From an uncultured Lachnospiraceae bacterium (GTDB taxonomy: Bacteria; Bacillota; Clostridia; Lachnospirales; Lachnospiraceae), in assembly GCA_947630855.1 (NCBI GenBank), contig CANRJF010000003.1, positions 1 to 64,000 on the forward strand: a stretch of 64,000 nucleotides of DNA. The letters are read 5' to 3'. Of the stretch, positions 1 to 7,981 are shown in pieces; the stretch's first letter is position 1, and each line of letters starts with the position of its first letter. The notes beneath the pieces were generated by a model. The model was not told where the DNA came from, did not search any database, and was given only the letters and a program-made list of their open reading frames with translations. The position numbers were made by a program, and so were the translations under genes.

Positions 1-96
1 GTGGCATTTCTGAATTTTAGGCGTTTTTACTGTTTGAAGTCCTGTCTTATTTCCGCAGACAGGGCAGCGTACCCATTCTGAAATCACACCCGTCAT
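1..96 (-). CDS. Cysteine-rich KTR-domain-like small protein, 3' end cut by window edge
   Basis: Thirty-two codons read leftward from an ATG at 96 to the window edge with no stop. The peptide contains CPVCGNKT at residues 11-18 and another Cys at 31, like the first zinc knuckle of small cysteine-rich KTR-domain proteins. The ATG lies only 2 nt after the TGA of the CPBP gene, so it is probably third in the tetR-CPBP transcript. Its role is unknown; such proteins often sit among mobile-element cargo (family knowledge). The missing C-terminus should carry the second CxxC pair if the call is right. Confidence 0.6.
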   Translation of the reverse strand, partial: MTGVISEWVRCPVCGNKTGLQTVKTPKIQKCH

Positions 97-97
97 A

Positions 98-856
98 TCA
101 TTTATCCCTCGCCTCATTCCCATTTGCCCGCTGATTTTTCGGAAGTGTTTTTGTAAGGACTAAGTTATAGGCAACAGTTATGAGTATCAAAACCAAAACA
201 TGAATAATATGCTTTTCCACTGTAACCCCCGCTTTATTTGCAAAAATATTAAGAGTGTTAATAGCAGAATGGACAATAATGCAGGGCAGCAAACTTCCTC
301 CACGATAAAATATTGTTACAAGCAAGAAGCCTACCGCAATTGCAAAGCAAATCTGGCACAAATTGTTTACCAATTCCATACCGCTGCCATTGAATAAGTT
401 TACCAAATGTCCTATGCCAAAGGTCACACTTGAAACAATAATTGCGGATTTTATACCATCCTTCGCCATTGCCTTGAAAAGAAAACCTCTGAAAATCACT
501 TCTTCCACAAATCCAACACAAAGCATACAGACAATATGGCAAAGCGTAGCTGATAGCGAATAATTGATAGCGACACCGTTCCAAAGATTTGCTGTTGCTA
601 AAATCATCAACGGGACATAATAAAGGAAGTGGCGGGCGGGTATAGAAGATTTACAAAGCCCGTACCGTTTCATTAAGCCGTTCCGCTGAATAAAGGCAAA
701 GAGGAAAATTGCCTGCAAGATACACAAAATGGCACTTGCAGAGTATTCTATCCCGATTTTTTCGTTCAGCGGATTTGCTAAAGATTGCAGAACACAATAA
801 ATCACAATCCAGACAATCGCAAATGCCGATTCGCTTTTCTCATATAATATTTTCAT
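98..856 (-). CDS. CPBP-family intramembrane metalloprotease (Abi/CAAX-like)
   Basis: A 252-residue, very hydrophobic protein with about seven predicted membrane segments. It shows the CPBP signature: EEVIFRG at residues 118-124, FGIGH ending at His150, and HSAIN at 196-200, which supply the glutamates and histidines of the proposed active site. Bacterial members are linked to bacteriocin immunity or peptide processing; the substrate here is unknown. The ATG overlaps the stop of the upstream TetR gene by 4 bp (ATGA), so the two are translationally coupled and TetR probably controls this gene. Confidence 0.85.
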   Translation of the reverse strand: MKILYEKSESAFAIVWIVIYCVLQSLANPLNEKIGIEYSASAILCILQAIFLFAFIQRNGLMKRYGLCKSSIPARHFLYYVPLMILATANLWNGVAINYSLSATLCHIVCMLCVGFVEEVIFRGFLFKAMAKDGIKSAIIVSSVTFGIGHLVNLFNGSGMELVNNLCQICFAIAVGFLLVTIFYRGGSLLPCIIVHSAINTLNIFANKAGVTVEKHIIHVLVLILITVAYNLVLTKTLPKNQRANGNEARDK

Positions 857-1422
857 TTTGTTTCCTCCTGTATGGCTAAAATCGCACCTTTATAAGCTCT
901 CTCTAAATGCACTTTTATGAGTTCTTCATCATACTCCAATGCGTTGTTTACAATGATACTGGCATAGCCGTGAACGAATAGGGCGAGTGTTAAAACAACA
1001 TCCTTTGTTTGCTCCATATTCAAATCCATAGCTTCCTGCATTGCCGAAATAACAGGTTTTAATTCCTCAGAATCTATCATTTCAAGCAGACTGTTTTCGA
1101 CGGCAAACCCTGATTGAAAAAGAAAGCGGAACAGATTAGGTTCTTCCACCGCAAAGCGGATATAATTCAGCCCGATTCCAAGCATAACATCTTCCTGTGG
1201 ATTGACATTCATGAGATATTCCGTATGAAATCGATCTAATTTAGCATAGACCGCTCTTTTCATATCCTCGATTGTTGCAAAATGGTACATAACGGGCTGG
1301 GTGGAACAGCCAAGTTTTTGTGAAACTGTCCGTGCGTTCACATTCTCTGCACCCTCGGCTCGTGTAACTTCAAACGCTGCATCTATGACCATCTCTTTTG
1401 TGATTTTCGCTCTTGGCGGCAT
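853..1422 (-). CDS. TetR/AcrR-family transcriptional regulator
   Basis: A 189-residue protein with an N-terminal TetR helix-turn-helix at about residues 10-55 (the stretch ARTVSQKLGCSTQPVMYHF holds the recognition helix) followed by an all-helical ligand domain. The ATG has AAAGGAGGAG upstream. It is first in an operon with the CPBP protease gene and a KTR-domain gene. A perfect 10-bp palindrome lies between its consensus promoter and the start, which suggests autorepression. The ligand is unknown. Confidence 0.88.
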   Translation of the reverse strand: MPPRAKITKEMVIDAAFEVTRAEGAENVNARTVSQKLGCSTQPVMYHFATIEDMKRAVYAKLDRFHTEYLMNVNPQEDVMLGIGLNYIRFAVEEPNLFRFLFQSGFAVENSLLEMIDSEELKPVISAMQEAMDLNMEQTKDVVLTLALFVHGYASIIVNNALEYDEELIKVHLERAYKGAILAIQEETK

Positions 1423-1448
1423 TGTTGCTCCTCCTTTAAATAATTTTC

Positions 1449-1491
1449 GTTATATAACCCGAATTATACTCATGGCATTCCGTTTTGTCAA
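1449..1491 (-). promoter_or_regulatory. Consensus sigma-A promoter and likely TetR operator
   Basis: On the minus strand TTGACA (1486-1491) is followed after exactly 17 nt by TATAAT (1463-1468). Just downstream lies the perfect palindrome GTTATATAAC (1449-1458), in imperfectly symmetric flanks, placed where a bound repressor would block transcription of the TetR-CPBP-KTR operon. Confidence 0.75.
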
Positions 1492-1630
1492 GTACTCTGA
1501 CAAGTAATTCATAAAAAATTGCAGGCAGATTTGTAACTTCTCATACATTGTATATTTGATTTTCTGACCTTTTTGGCCTATATTTAGTATAAGTTGCAGC
1601 AATTAAAAATAAAAGTACGCACTATTTTAT

Positions 1631-1727
1631 TCCCGCGAGCAACGAGCCAAGTGACTGCTTGCAGGCATTTGGCGACTGCCGCAAGGGTCAAATACCCCGC
1701 TACTCTGCAACGTTGCTTGCAGCGGGA
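1631..1727. repeat. Structured GC-rich intergenic element (branched hairpins)
   Basis: This GC-rich island in AT-rich DNA has outer arms TCCCGCGAGCAACG (1631-1644) and CGTTGCTTGCAGCGGGA (1711-1727). They enclose a hairpin with arms GCCAAGTG and CATTTGGC around CTGCTTGCAG (1655-1664), and a short GAC/GTC stem with a GCAA loop. GTCAAATACCCCGC at 1687-1700 recurs exactly, on the other strand, in the terminator at 7981-8011, and CTGCTTGCAG recurs at 16190-16199. It is probably a dispersed repeat; a structured RNA leader for the DUF1349 gene is the alternative. Confidence 0.5.
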
Positions 1728-1767
1728 GAGAACGCTAAAATTCGGAAGTTAAGGGAGGCAATCATTT

Positions 1768-2367
1768 ATGGATTTAAAGGAGTTTAAATGGATAAGAGAG
1801 CCACAATATTATAAAATTGAAAAAGACAGAATCGAAATAATTACCAAACCTTATACAGATTTATGGCAGAGAACATATTACCATTTTCAAAATGATAATG
1901 CACCTGTCCTGCAAATGGAAACTGAAGAAGAATATTTTAGTTTTGTTGTCAGGACAGAATTTGAGGAAAGCCATTGCAGATTTGACCAATGCGGCATTGT
2001 AATGTATCTGGATAGTGAAAACTGGTTGAAAGGCTCTGTTGAGTATGAAAACGATACATATCAACATTTAGGGAGTGTAGTGACAAACAACGGTTTTTCA
2101 GATTGGGCAACAACGGTTATTGATGCTTCGGTAAAATCAATGTGGTATCGGTTCAGCCGCAGGGAGGACGATTATTGTATTGAATGTTCAACAGACGGAA
2201 TAACTTTTAACCAAATGCGCATTTGTCATATGCACAGAGGAAAAGGTAAAATACAGTTTGGCATTTATGCCTGTTCTCCTGAAAATTCTTCTTTTAAAGC
2301 AATATTCTCAAATATGCAGGTAATGGATTGCCAATGGAAAGCGCATGACGGACAGCAGCCGGACTAA
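1768..2367 (+). CDS. DUF1349 domain protein (concanavalin A-like fold)
   Basis: A 199-residue soluble protein matching the DUF1349 family: an aromatic-rich N-terminus (WIREPQYY), a central DQCGIVMYLDSENWLKGSVEY region, and a SMWYRFSRREDDYCIECS strand pair. The family has a beta-sandwich, concanavalin A/glucanase-like fold. A yeast relative was annotated in enolase regulation, but the bacterial function is not established. AGGGAGG precedes the ATG. It stands alone behind the structured element at 1631-1727. Confidence 0.8.
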   Translation: MDLKEFKWIREPQYYKIEKDRIEIITKPYTDLWQRTYYHFQNDNAPVLQMETEEEYFSFVVRTEFEESHCRFDQCGIVMYLDSENWLKGSVEYENDTYQHLGSVVTNNGFSDWATTVIDASVKSMWYRFSRREDDYCIECSTDGITFNQMRICHMHRGKGKIQFGIYACSPENSSFKAIFSNMQVMDCQWKAHDGQQPD

Positions 2368-2469
2368 TTCAGGTTTTATGACAAGAAAAAACTTCTGCCT
2401 GTGGGGAAGTTCTTGTAAAGTCAATGGGAATAGCATATAATAAATGGAAAAAGAAAGATTGAAGGTTAT

Positions 2470-3276
2470 ATGACCACTAAAGAAGAATATAGAGATAAAG
2501 TGTATGCCTGGCATACTGCCATTGGATTGCAGGCAGTGGATGGCCTTACTACGTCAAAATATTTGCAGGACACAGCAATCGCAAATATTGAAGGTAAGAT
2601 TACGATAGATGAGGCTGAAGAACTCCTAAATTCCTACTATAAAGAGAATCCAAAGGATGTAACGGAGGAACGGACGGAAGAAGCAGACAAGGTGTCTGTT
2701 CGTATTGCAAGGATGCTTTTGGAACAGGCATTTTCATTTACACTGAATGAATATATTTCCATTCACCGGAAACTGTTTTTAGGAATATACAGCCATGCAG
2801 GAAAGATTCGGGATTATGACATTACAAAGAAAGAATGGGTATTAGACGGGGCATCCGTGACGTATGGCAGTGCATCGGAGCTTCGGGCGACAATAGATTA
2901 TGATTTTTCACAGGAGAAGCAGTTCAGTTACAAGGGGCTTACGATGGATGAGATTATTCATCATTTGGCATATTTTATTTCCGGATTGTGGCAGATTCAC
3001 ATTTTTGGGGAGGGAAATACCAGAACAACAGCAGTTTTCTTTATCAAGTATCTGCGGACACTTGGATTTGACGTAACCAATGATATTTTTGCAGAAAATG
3101 CCTGGTATTTTAGAAATTCATTGGTTCGTGCGAATTATAATGATATTAGGAACGGTGTCCATGAAACAACGGAATATTTGGAATTGTTTTTGCGGAATCT
3201 TCTTTTGGGAGAGAATAATGAGCTTCATAATCATTCCATGCATATCAGCGGAATGATTAATAATTTCAAAGTATAA
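2470..3276 (+). CDS. Fic-domain protein with VbhA-like N-terminal inhibitory helix
   Basis: A 268-residue protein. The Fic core at about 90-245 contains HIFGEGNTR at 177-185, the catalytic HxFxxGN(G/T)R motif, with Ile where Pro is usual. Fic enzymes transfer AMP or other nucleotide groups to target proteins. Residues 1-60 resemble a fused VbhA-type antitoxin, with NIEGKIT around Glu41-Gly42 where the inhibitory (S/T)xxxE(G/N) glutamate would lie; the Ser/Thr position is Ile37. This suggests a self-inhibited toxin or modifier. It has a weak AAGG ribosome site and no separate antitoxin gene next to it. Confidence 0.8.
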   Translation: MTTKEEYRDKVYAWHTAIGLQAVDGLTTSKYLQDTAIANIEGKITIDEAEELLNSYYKENPKDVTEERTEEADKVSVRIARMLLEQAFSFTLNEYISIHRKLFLGIYSHAGKIRDYDITKKEWVLDGASVTYGSASELRATIDYDFSQEKQFSYKGLTMDEIIHHLAYFISGLWQIHIFGEGNTRTTAVFFIKYLRTLGFDVTNDIFAENAWYFRNSLVRANYNDIRNGVHETTEYLELFLRNLLLGENNELHNHSMHISGMINNFKV

Positions 3277-3348
3277 AGATAATTTACATTTACTGTGAGT
3301 TGGCCTAGAATTATATAAAAAGGAAAATTCAGACAGGAGGATATACAA

Positions 3349-3876
3349 ATGCCAGAAACATTAAAAGTATTAGAATCAAGAAGAAGCTGCCGTTCATACA
3401 AACCGGAGCTAATCGAGGAAGAAAAATTACAGGCCATTATCAAAGCCGGAACTTATGCTGCAACAGGTATGGGAAAGCAGTCACCAATTATTATTGCGGT
3501 TACAAATAAAGAGATGCGAGATAAACTCTCTTCTATGAATGCTAAGATTATGGGGCAGGGAGAAGATTTTGACCCATTCTATGGGGCGCCGGAACTTTTA
3601 ATTGTCCTTGCGGATAAAAATGTGCCTACCTGTGTTTATGATGGAAGTCTTGTAATGGGTAATCTGATGAATGCCGCAGCAGACCTTGGTGTAGCTAGCT
3701 GCTGGATTCACAGAGCAAAGGAAGAGTTTGAGTCTGAGGAAGGTAAAAAGATTTTAAAGAGTCTTGGCATAGAAGGAAATTATGAGGGTATCGGTCATTT
3801 AGTCCTTGGATATGCAGCAGAAAATGTTAAGGAAGCCGCTTCAAGAAAAGATGATTACGTTTACTACATTCGGTAA
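3349..3876 (+). CDS. Nitroreductase-family protein (FMN-dependent)
   Basis: A 175-residue protein beginning with the nitroreductase signature VLESRRSCRSYKPE, whose arginines and serines bind the FMN phosphate. Later come GKQSPIIIAV and a C-terminal GIGHLVLGYA. These flavoproteins reduce nitro groups, quinones or enones with NAD(P)H. ACAGGAGG precedes the ATG. It is followed directly by the first type I toxin locus and has no evident operon partner. The physiological substrate is unknown. Confidence 0.88.
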   Translation: MPETLKVLESRRSCRSYKPELIEEEKLQAIIKAGTYAATGMGKQSPIIIAVTNKEMRDKLSSMNAKIMGQGEDFDPFYGAPELLIVLADKNVPTCVYDGSLVMGNLMNAAADLGVASCWIHRAKEEFESEEGKKILKSLGIEGNYEGIGHLVLGYAAENVKEAASRKDDYVYYIR

Positions 3877-3932
3877 TGATTATGGGATTGCAACAAATTC
3901 CCGGGGTAAGAGAACTATCAGTGAAAAGAGAA

Positions 3933-3961
3933 TTGTCTAATAAGGAATCGTATGCTATACT
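3933..3961 (+). promoter_or_regulatory. Promoter of type I toxin mRNA, copy 1
   Basis: TTGTCT (3933-3938), 17 nt, then TATACT (3956-3961) preceded by TGC (extended -10). The mRNA would start near 3968, right at the 5' arm of the long-range pairing. The same layout occurs at 42478-42506. Confidence 0.65.
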
Positions 3962-3969
3962 TCATTCAT

Positions 3970-4040
3970 GGAAAACCATAGAGCCGGGCGGCTACCCTTC
4001 ATTTCGGAGGGGCTAACCCTCCAGACGAAAGAAAGGAGGG
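3970..4040 (+). promoter_or_regulatory. Toxin 5' leader with two-state Shine-Dalgarno masking, copy 1
   Basis: CCCTCC (4017-4022) can pair either with the upstream GGAGGG (4006-4011, 5-nt loop) or with the ribosome site GGAGGG (4035-4040, 12-nt loop). The 5' end (3970-4000: GGAAAACCATAGAG, then GGCGGCTACCCTTC) is complementary, with small gaps, to the 3' arm GAGGGTTGCCGC...CTATGGCTTTCC (4199-4224). Such end-to-end closure plus masked ribosome sites is known from other type I toxin mRNAs. Copy 2 keeps all these pairings with different bases. Confidence 0.6.
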
Positions 4041-4048
4041 CGTTGCTG

Positions 4049-4144
4049 ATGATGATTACATATTCTGATTTAGTTCAGACTGGAATATTCATTATTGCCC
4101 TTATTGGATTGTGTTACACAGTTTTTAAGGGAAAACGAAAATAG
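4049..4144 (+). CDS. Type I toxin, Hol_Tox-like 31-residue membrane peptide, copy 1
   Basis: A 31-residue peptide too short for routine calling. It has a polar start (MMITYSDLVQ), one hydrophobic helix (TGIFIIALIGLCYTVF) and a basic end (KGKRK). This matches the 'putative holin-like toxin' peptides of Firmicutes. It is 20/31 identical to the peptide at 42604, with the same length and leader. GGAGGG sits 8 nt before the ATG. Expected action is membrane depolarisation or growth arrest when the antisense RNA is lost (inferred). Confidence 0.72.
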   Translation: MMITYSDLVQTGIFIIALIGLCYTVFKGKRK

Positions 4145-4232
4145 CCGCCACTACTGCGAATAGTGACGGCTGACACCATGTGTTAGTTTGAAGTATTCGA
4201 GGGTTGCCGCTTCTATGGCTTTCCCTTTTTAT
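4130..4232 (-). ncRNA. Antisense antitoxin RNA, copy 1
   Basis: A minus-strand promoter, TTGCGT (4262-4267), 17 nt, TATATT (4239-4244) with TGC before it, would start an RNA near 4232. It runs back across the toxin 3' UTR and the last codons. It would end at the hairpin AGCCG-c-CACTA / TAGTG-a-CGGCT (4143-4171), which on the minus strand is followed by ATTTTCGTTTT, an intrinsic terminator. The length is about 100 nt, typical of type I antitoxins. Ends are inferred from the signals. Confidence 0.6.
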
Positions 4233-4295
4233 GTCTATAATATAGCATAAATGGCAGCGGGACGCAAGAACCAAACACAAAATTTAAGGCTTATA

Positions 4296-5594
4296 CTAGA
4301 TAGAGACATTCGTTTTATCCGGAAGAATTACAATCGCCTGGAATGTACCATTTTCCTGAAAATATGTGAAATTTCCGCTGTATGCCGGCATTAGCTGTTT
4401 GATATTCTGCAGACCATAACCATGATATAAAGAGGACGCTTTCCTATCTTCCTGGCAGCAGTCTTCATTTAGCGTATTGGTGATGTGTATAATAAATTCC
4501 AGACTGTTTGTATACAGATGAACTTTAATAACGCGGGGTTTTGGGGGAATAATCTGCTGGCACTCATGAAGGCTGTTATCTAAAAGATTTCCCAATATAA
4601 TACATAAATCATAGTCCTGTATGGGAATTTTAGAATTGACAACCTGAATATCTGTCTCAAAAGCAATGCCAAACTGCTCTGCCATAAGAAGATGATTGCT
4701 TACAAGGGCATCAATAACCAAATTTCCGGTATTGATTCTGTTGTAGGAGGCATCAAGCCTTAAAGAGGCAGTTCTTAAGTAATCCGTTAAAGTGTCAAAC
4801 TGTTTATGCTCAATACAATCTGCGATATAAAAAAAGTGTTTTTTTACGTCATGGAGCATACTGCCTGTACTGCGATAAGTAGAAGATATCTGCTGGTATT
4901 TTTGCGTCTGAAAATCAATCTGCTGTTTTAGCATCTGTTGCTCATTTTGGAGAATCTGAAACTTCCACATATAGTTTAAAAGATAGTAATTGCTTATATT
5001 TGCAATAATCAGCCCCAGAAACGCCAGAATCCGCGTATGTGTCAGCTCATATTCCGTTATATAGGGTGAAAACAGCGGTATGGAAATAAATATGGAAAAA
5101 ACAGGCATAACAAAAACCATACAGGAATATTTTAACGAAAAGCCCGGTTTTTTCTGCTGGAAAAACAGACCTGTCAATATCACCAGGAAAAACAGGATGA
5201 GAACAGAAAAAAGCAGAATGAGGGTAACAGTATTGTCATCATTATAATCAAGTTTGGATTTTGTAAGCAGAGAGAGCAGGGGGGCGGCAAGCCATTCTGC
5301 CACAGCGGCAAGCAGCATATAGGTAAAAGCAGCAAACAGCCGGTGCCTGAAAGTAGAATGGTAATAAAAGGTCAGCAGAAATGTGCCTACAAAGGTACAG
5401 AGTATTACCATGTAAGAAGTTATTCCATTATTTGTTTCAGGCAGAAGATAGGAAACGGTTTCTTTTGCGATAAAGCCGGCGAGAAAAAAGAAAAAAGGAA
5501 CAGGTTTTCGTTTGGTAAATGCATTATTAAAAAACAGAAGCAGAATGATGATATCCAGCAGAAACATAAAACAGTTTATTCCGGTATATAACAT
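4296..5594 (-). CDS. GHKL-domain sensor histidine kinase (AgrC-like)
   Basis: A 432-residue protein with six or seven N-terminal membrane segments (about 1-210), a coiled stretch, the phospho-acceptor region SMLHDVKKHFF, and an ATPase domain with ILGNLLDNSLHEC (N box) and YHGYGLQNI (G box). This is the AgrC/ComD architecture that senses peptides. GGAGG lies 7 nt before the ATG. The partner regulator upstream (5605-5901) has lost its receiver domain, so signalling through this pair is probably broken or rewired. No agrB or agrD gene is nearby. Confidence 0.85.
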   Translation of the reverse strand: MLYTGINCFMFLLDIIILLLFFNNAFTKRKPVPFFFFLAGFIAKETVSYLLPETNNGITSYMVILCTFVGTFLLTFYYHSTFRHRLFAAFTYMLLAAVAEWLAAPLLSLLTKSKLDYNDDNTVTLILLFSVLILFFLVILTGLFFQQKKPGFSLKYSCMVFVMPVFSIFISIPLFSPYITEYELTHTRILAFLGLIIANISNYYLLNYMWKFQILQNEQQMLKQQIDFQTQKYQQISSTYRSTGSMLHDVKKHFFYIADCIEHKQFDTLTDYLRTASLRLDASYNRINTGNLVIDALVSNHLLMAEQFGIAFETDIQVVNSKIPIQDYDLCIILGNLLDNSLHECQQIIPPKPRVIKVHLYTNSLEFIIHITNTLNEDCCQEDRKASSLYHGYGLQNIKQLMPAYSGNFTYFQENGTFQAIVILPDKTNVSI

Positions 5595-5604
5595 GGGTAT
5601 CCTC

Positions 5605-5901
5605 CTAACGATAATGGTGTATAGTTATCACATGCCTGGAAAAGGCTTCCCGGAGTCTTTGCTCATGGCGCCGGCTTAAAGGGACGGAATGGTTGTTGGA
5701 GAGAAGAAGTTTTCCTTTTTCAAAAAAATGGATGTGGTCGAGATTTACCAGTATTCCTCTGTATGGAGATAAAAAAGAGTAGGGGGCAAGTTCTGTTTCC
5801 CAGTAGTGTAAATATCCTTTTACCAACAGACTTTTTTCTTTTATTATAAAATGGAATATTAATGCAGCGCCTGAACCGTAAACCCGAAAAACATTCCACA
5901 A
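5605..5901 (-). pseudogene. Truncated LytTR response regulator (receiver domain lost)
   Basis: About 98 codons encode only the LytTR DNA-binding domain: KEKSLLVKGYLHYWETEL, then SPYRGILVNLDHIHFF and a C-terminal VPLSRRHEQRLREAF, all typical of AgrA-like regulators. No receiver domain precedes it; an in-frame TGA lies 8 codons upstream of the TTG and no ATG with a ribosome site is available. Its stop abuts the ribosome site of the kinase gene, as in an intact RR-HK operon. A surviving free DNA-binding domain is possible, but decay is more likely. Confidence 0.65.
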
Positions 5902-5979
5902 CTGCCAAACTTCATTTCATAGCATTTGGGTTGTTATGGCAGAAAAGAAATGGTAAAATTTTTGGGGAGAGGTGGTCAT

Positions 5980-6690
5980 ATGCTTCACATTGCAGTCTGT
6001 GATGATGAAAAATATATGTCTGATAAAATCAGGATGATGGTGTTTGACTTTTTTTGCAGAAAAAACATGGATATTGAAATATTGCAATTTTCAAGCGGAA
6101 AAGAACTTTTGAAATATGACGGAATCATAGATATTCTGTTCCTTGATATTCAAATGAAAGACATAGACGGCATGGAAACTGCAAAAAAGATGCGCAGCCG
6201 TAAATTTAAGGGAGTGGTGATTTTCATAACCGTTCTTAAAGAAATGGTATTCCAGTCTTTTGAGGTGCAGGCATTTGATTATCTGGTAAAACCAATAGAA
6301 GCAAGCCATTTTGAAAAGACAATGGAACGCCTGTTAGTTTCCATGAAAAATGCCGGTGAGTCAAGTTTGCTTGTTCAAAAAGGATATGAAAGCAGCATTA
6401 TTCTTTTTGATGATATTGTTTATTGTGAAATTATTGACAGGAAAGTATATCTGCATTTAGCATCATCTGAAATTGTCGATTTTTATGACCGGATTGAAAA
6501 GCTGGAAACAAAGCTGGACAGCAGGTTTTTCAGATGCCATAGGAGTTACTTAATCAATTTGCAGTACCTGAAAAGTTATAAAAACAAAACAGCGTATATG
6601 GCAGACGGTAAGGAAATTCCTGTGTCGCGATTGCGGAGCAAAGAGTTTTCTAATGTGATTTTGCAGTATATGAAGGAATGGAGACTGTGA
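5980..6690 (+). CDS. LytTR-family response regulator (AgrA-like)
   Basis: A 236-residue protein from the ATG at 5980, chosen because GAGAGGTGG lies just upstream. The receiver domain has CDDE near the N-terminus, phosphorylated Asp in DILFLDIQMKDIDGMET, and DYLVKP. The LytTR domain follows, with FFRCHRSYLINLQYL and IPVSRLRSKEF. It regulates genes by binding paired direct repeats upstream of promoters (family knowledge). It is 1 bp from its kinase gene and divergent from the decapitated paralogue pair. Confidence 0.9.
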   Translation: MLHIAVCDDEKYMSDKIRMMVFDFFCRKNMDIEILQFSSGKELLKYDGIIDILFLDIQMKDIDGMETAKKMRSRKFKGVVIFITVLKEMVFQSFEVQAFDYLVKPIEASHFEKTMERLLVSMKNAGESSLLVQKGYESSIILFDDIVYCEIIDRKVYLHLASSEIVDFYDRIEKLETKLDSRFFRCHRSYLINLQYLKSYKNKTAYMADGKEIPVSRLRSKEFSNVILQYMKEWRL

Positions 6691-6691
6691 G

Positions 6692-7981
6692 ATGGAAGAT
6701 TGTATTGATTTTTTTGGAAAATATGTAATGGGGAGTATTCAAATGCTTACAGGGGTTTATTTTCTTGCGAAATTTCTGCAAAAGAAAATGAAACCCTGTT
6801 TTTACCTTTTATTTGCGGTATTTTGTATTGTTATGATAAAAATGATTCCTGATGGCAGAATTATTGATTTTGTGGTATATATCCTGCTGCTTACGGCGAT
6901 TGGAATTTTTGTCTGTCATACAGATTGGAAGTCTGTTATTTTATATGCAGCATTGACGGTTGAGATTATGCAGCTTTGCTTTGGGATTGTCAATTCGTTA
7001 TTATGTATTTTGTATCCGTTTATGTTTTCGTTTAATCAGAAGATTGCGGGCATTGCAATTATGTTGTCAGGAAATATGGCGTCATTGCTGTTGGCAGTGT
7101 TTTGCTATCGTATGGTATACCGGTATTTTCTCCATTCTGAGACAATCAGGAAACAATATGTGCTTATGATTTTAACGCCGATACTGATGCTTTTTTTGAT
7201 GGATGAATATATTAATTCTACCGTTTATAGGAATGTAAATAGCATGAACGGCAGTGGAATTATAATATATACCAACCATTATCAGATGTTTGCGCTTCAG
7301 TTTTTGGGAATAGCAAGCCTGTTTTGTATTTTGTATGCCTATAAAAAACTGCTGCAGAATTTCCGCCTGAGCAAAGAGTTGTCACTCTTAGAGCAGGAGG
7401 AACATTCATTAAACCGGTATGTAGAGGAAGCAAAGGCACGTTATGATGAAACAAGGTCTTTCCGTCATGATATTAAAAATCATATTACAGTGGTACGGGA
7501 ACTTTTACAGAAAGGCAAATCAGAGCAGGCGTTAAATTATATTGCGGATATGGAGGATATAACAGAGGAATTATCTTTTCCGTGCACCACAAATAATCCG
7601 GTGGTGGATATTCTGGTGGGAAATAAACTGGGGATAGCAAAAAGTATGGGAATTGATGTCTGCTGTTTGCTTCGTCTGCCGTCGTCATGTTTTGTGCGTG
7701 ATATTGATTTTGGCATCATTTTATCCAATGCTTTGGATAATGCAATCCATGCCTGTCAAAAAATGAATAATGATGCAGAGAAATATATTCGTGTGACGGG
7801 GCGCATACAGGGAGATTTTGTTTTTTTGGAAATTGAGAACAGTTTTTCAGGGAAAGGGAGCATTGTAAAAGGGACAGGTTTGTCAAATATAAATGCAGTA
7901 GCCGAAAAATATCATGGTGCCATGAATATAATGACACAGGGGACATCCTTTGTTCTTTGCGTACTTATGATAGGAATATGA
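6692..7981 (+). CDS. GHKL-domain sensor histidine kinase (AgrC-like)
   Basis: A 429-residue kinase. Residues 1-225 form about six membrane helices, followed by a coiled coil rich in Leu/Glu, the phospho-acceptor region SFRHDIKNHITV, then GIILSNALDNAIHAC (N box) and GTGLSNINAVAEKYHG (G box). It is the cognate partner of the LytTR regulator 1 bp upstream. As with its neighbour at 4296, no autoinducer peptide or AgrB processing gene is in sight, so the ligand is unknown. A strong hairpin starts on the stop codon. Confidence 0.88.
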   Translation: MEDCIDFFGKYVMGSIQMLTGVYFLAKFLQKKMKPCFYLLFAVFCIVMIKMIPDGRIIDFVVYILLLTAIGIFVCHTDWKSVILYAALTVEIMQLCFGIVNSLLCILYPFMFSFNQKIAGIAIMLSGNMASLLLAVFCYRMVYRYFLHSETIRKQYVLMILTPILMLFLMDEYINSTVYRNVNSMNGSGIIIYTNHYQMFALQFLGIASLFCILYAYKKLLQNFRLSKELSLLEQEEHSLNRYVEEAKARYDETRSFRHDIKNHITVVRELLQKGKSEQALNYIADMEDITEELSFPCTTNNPVVDILVGNKLGIAKSMGIDVCCLLRLPSSCFVRDIDFGIILSNALDNAIHACQKMNNDAEKYIRVTGRIQGDFVFLEIENSFSGKGSIVKGTGLSNINAVAEKYHGAMNIMTQGTSFVLCVLMIGI

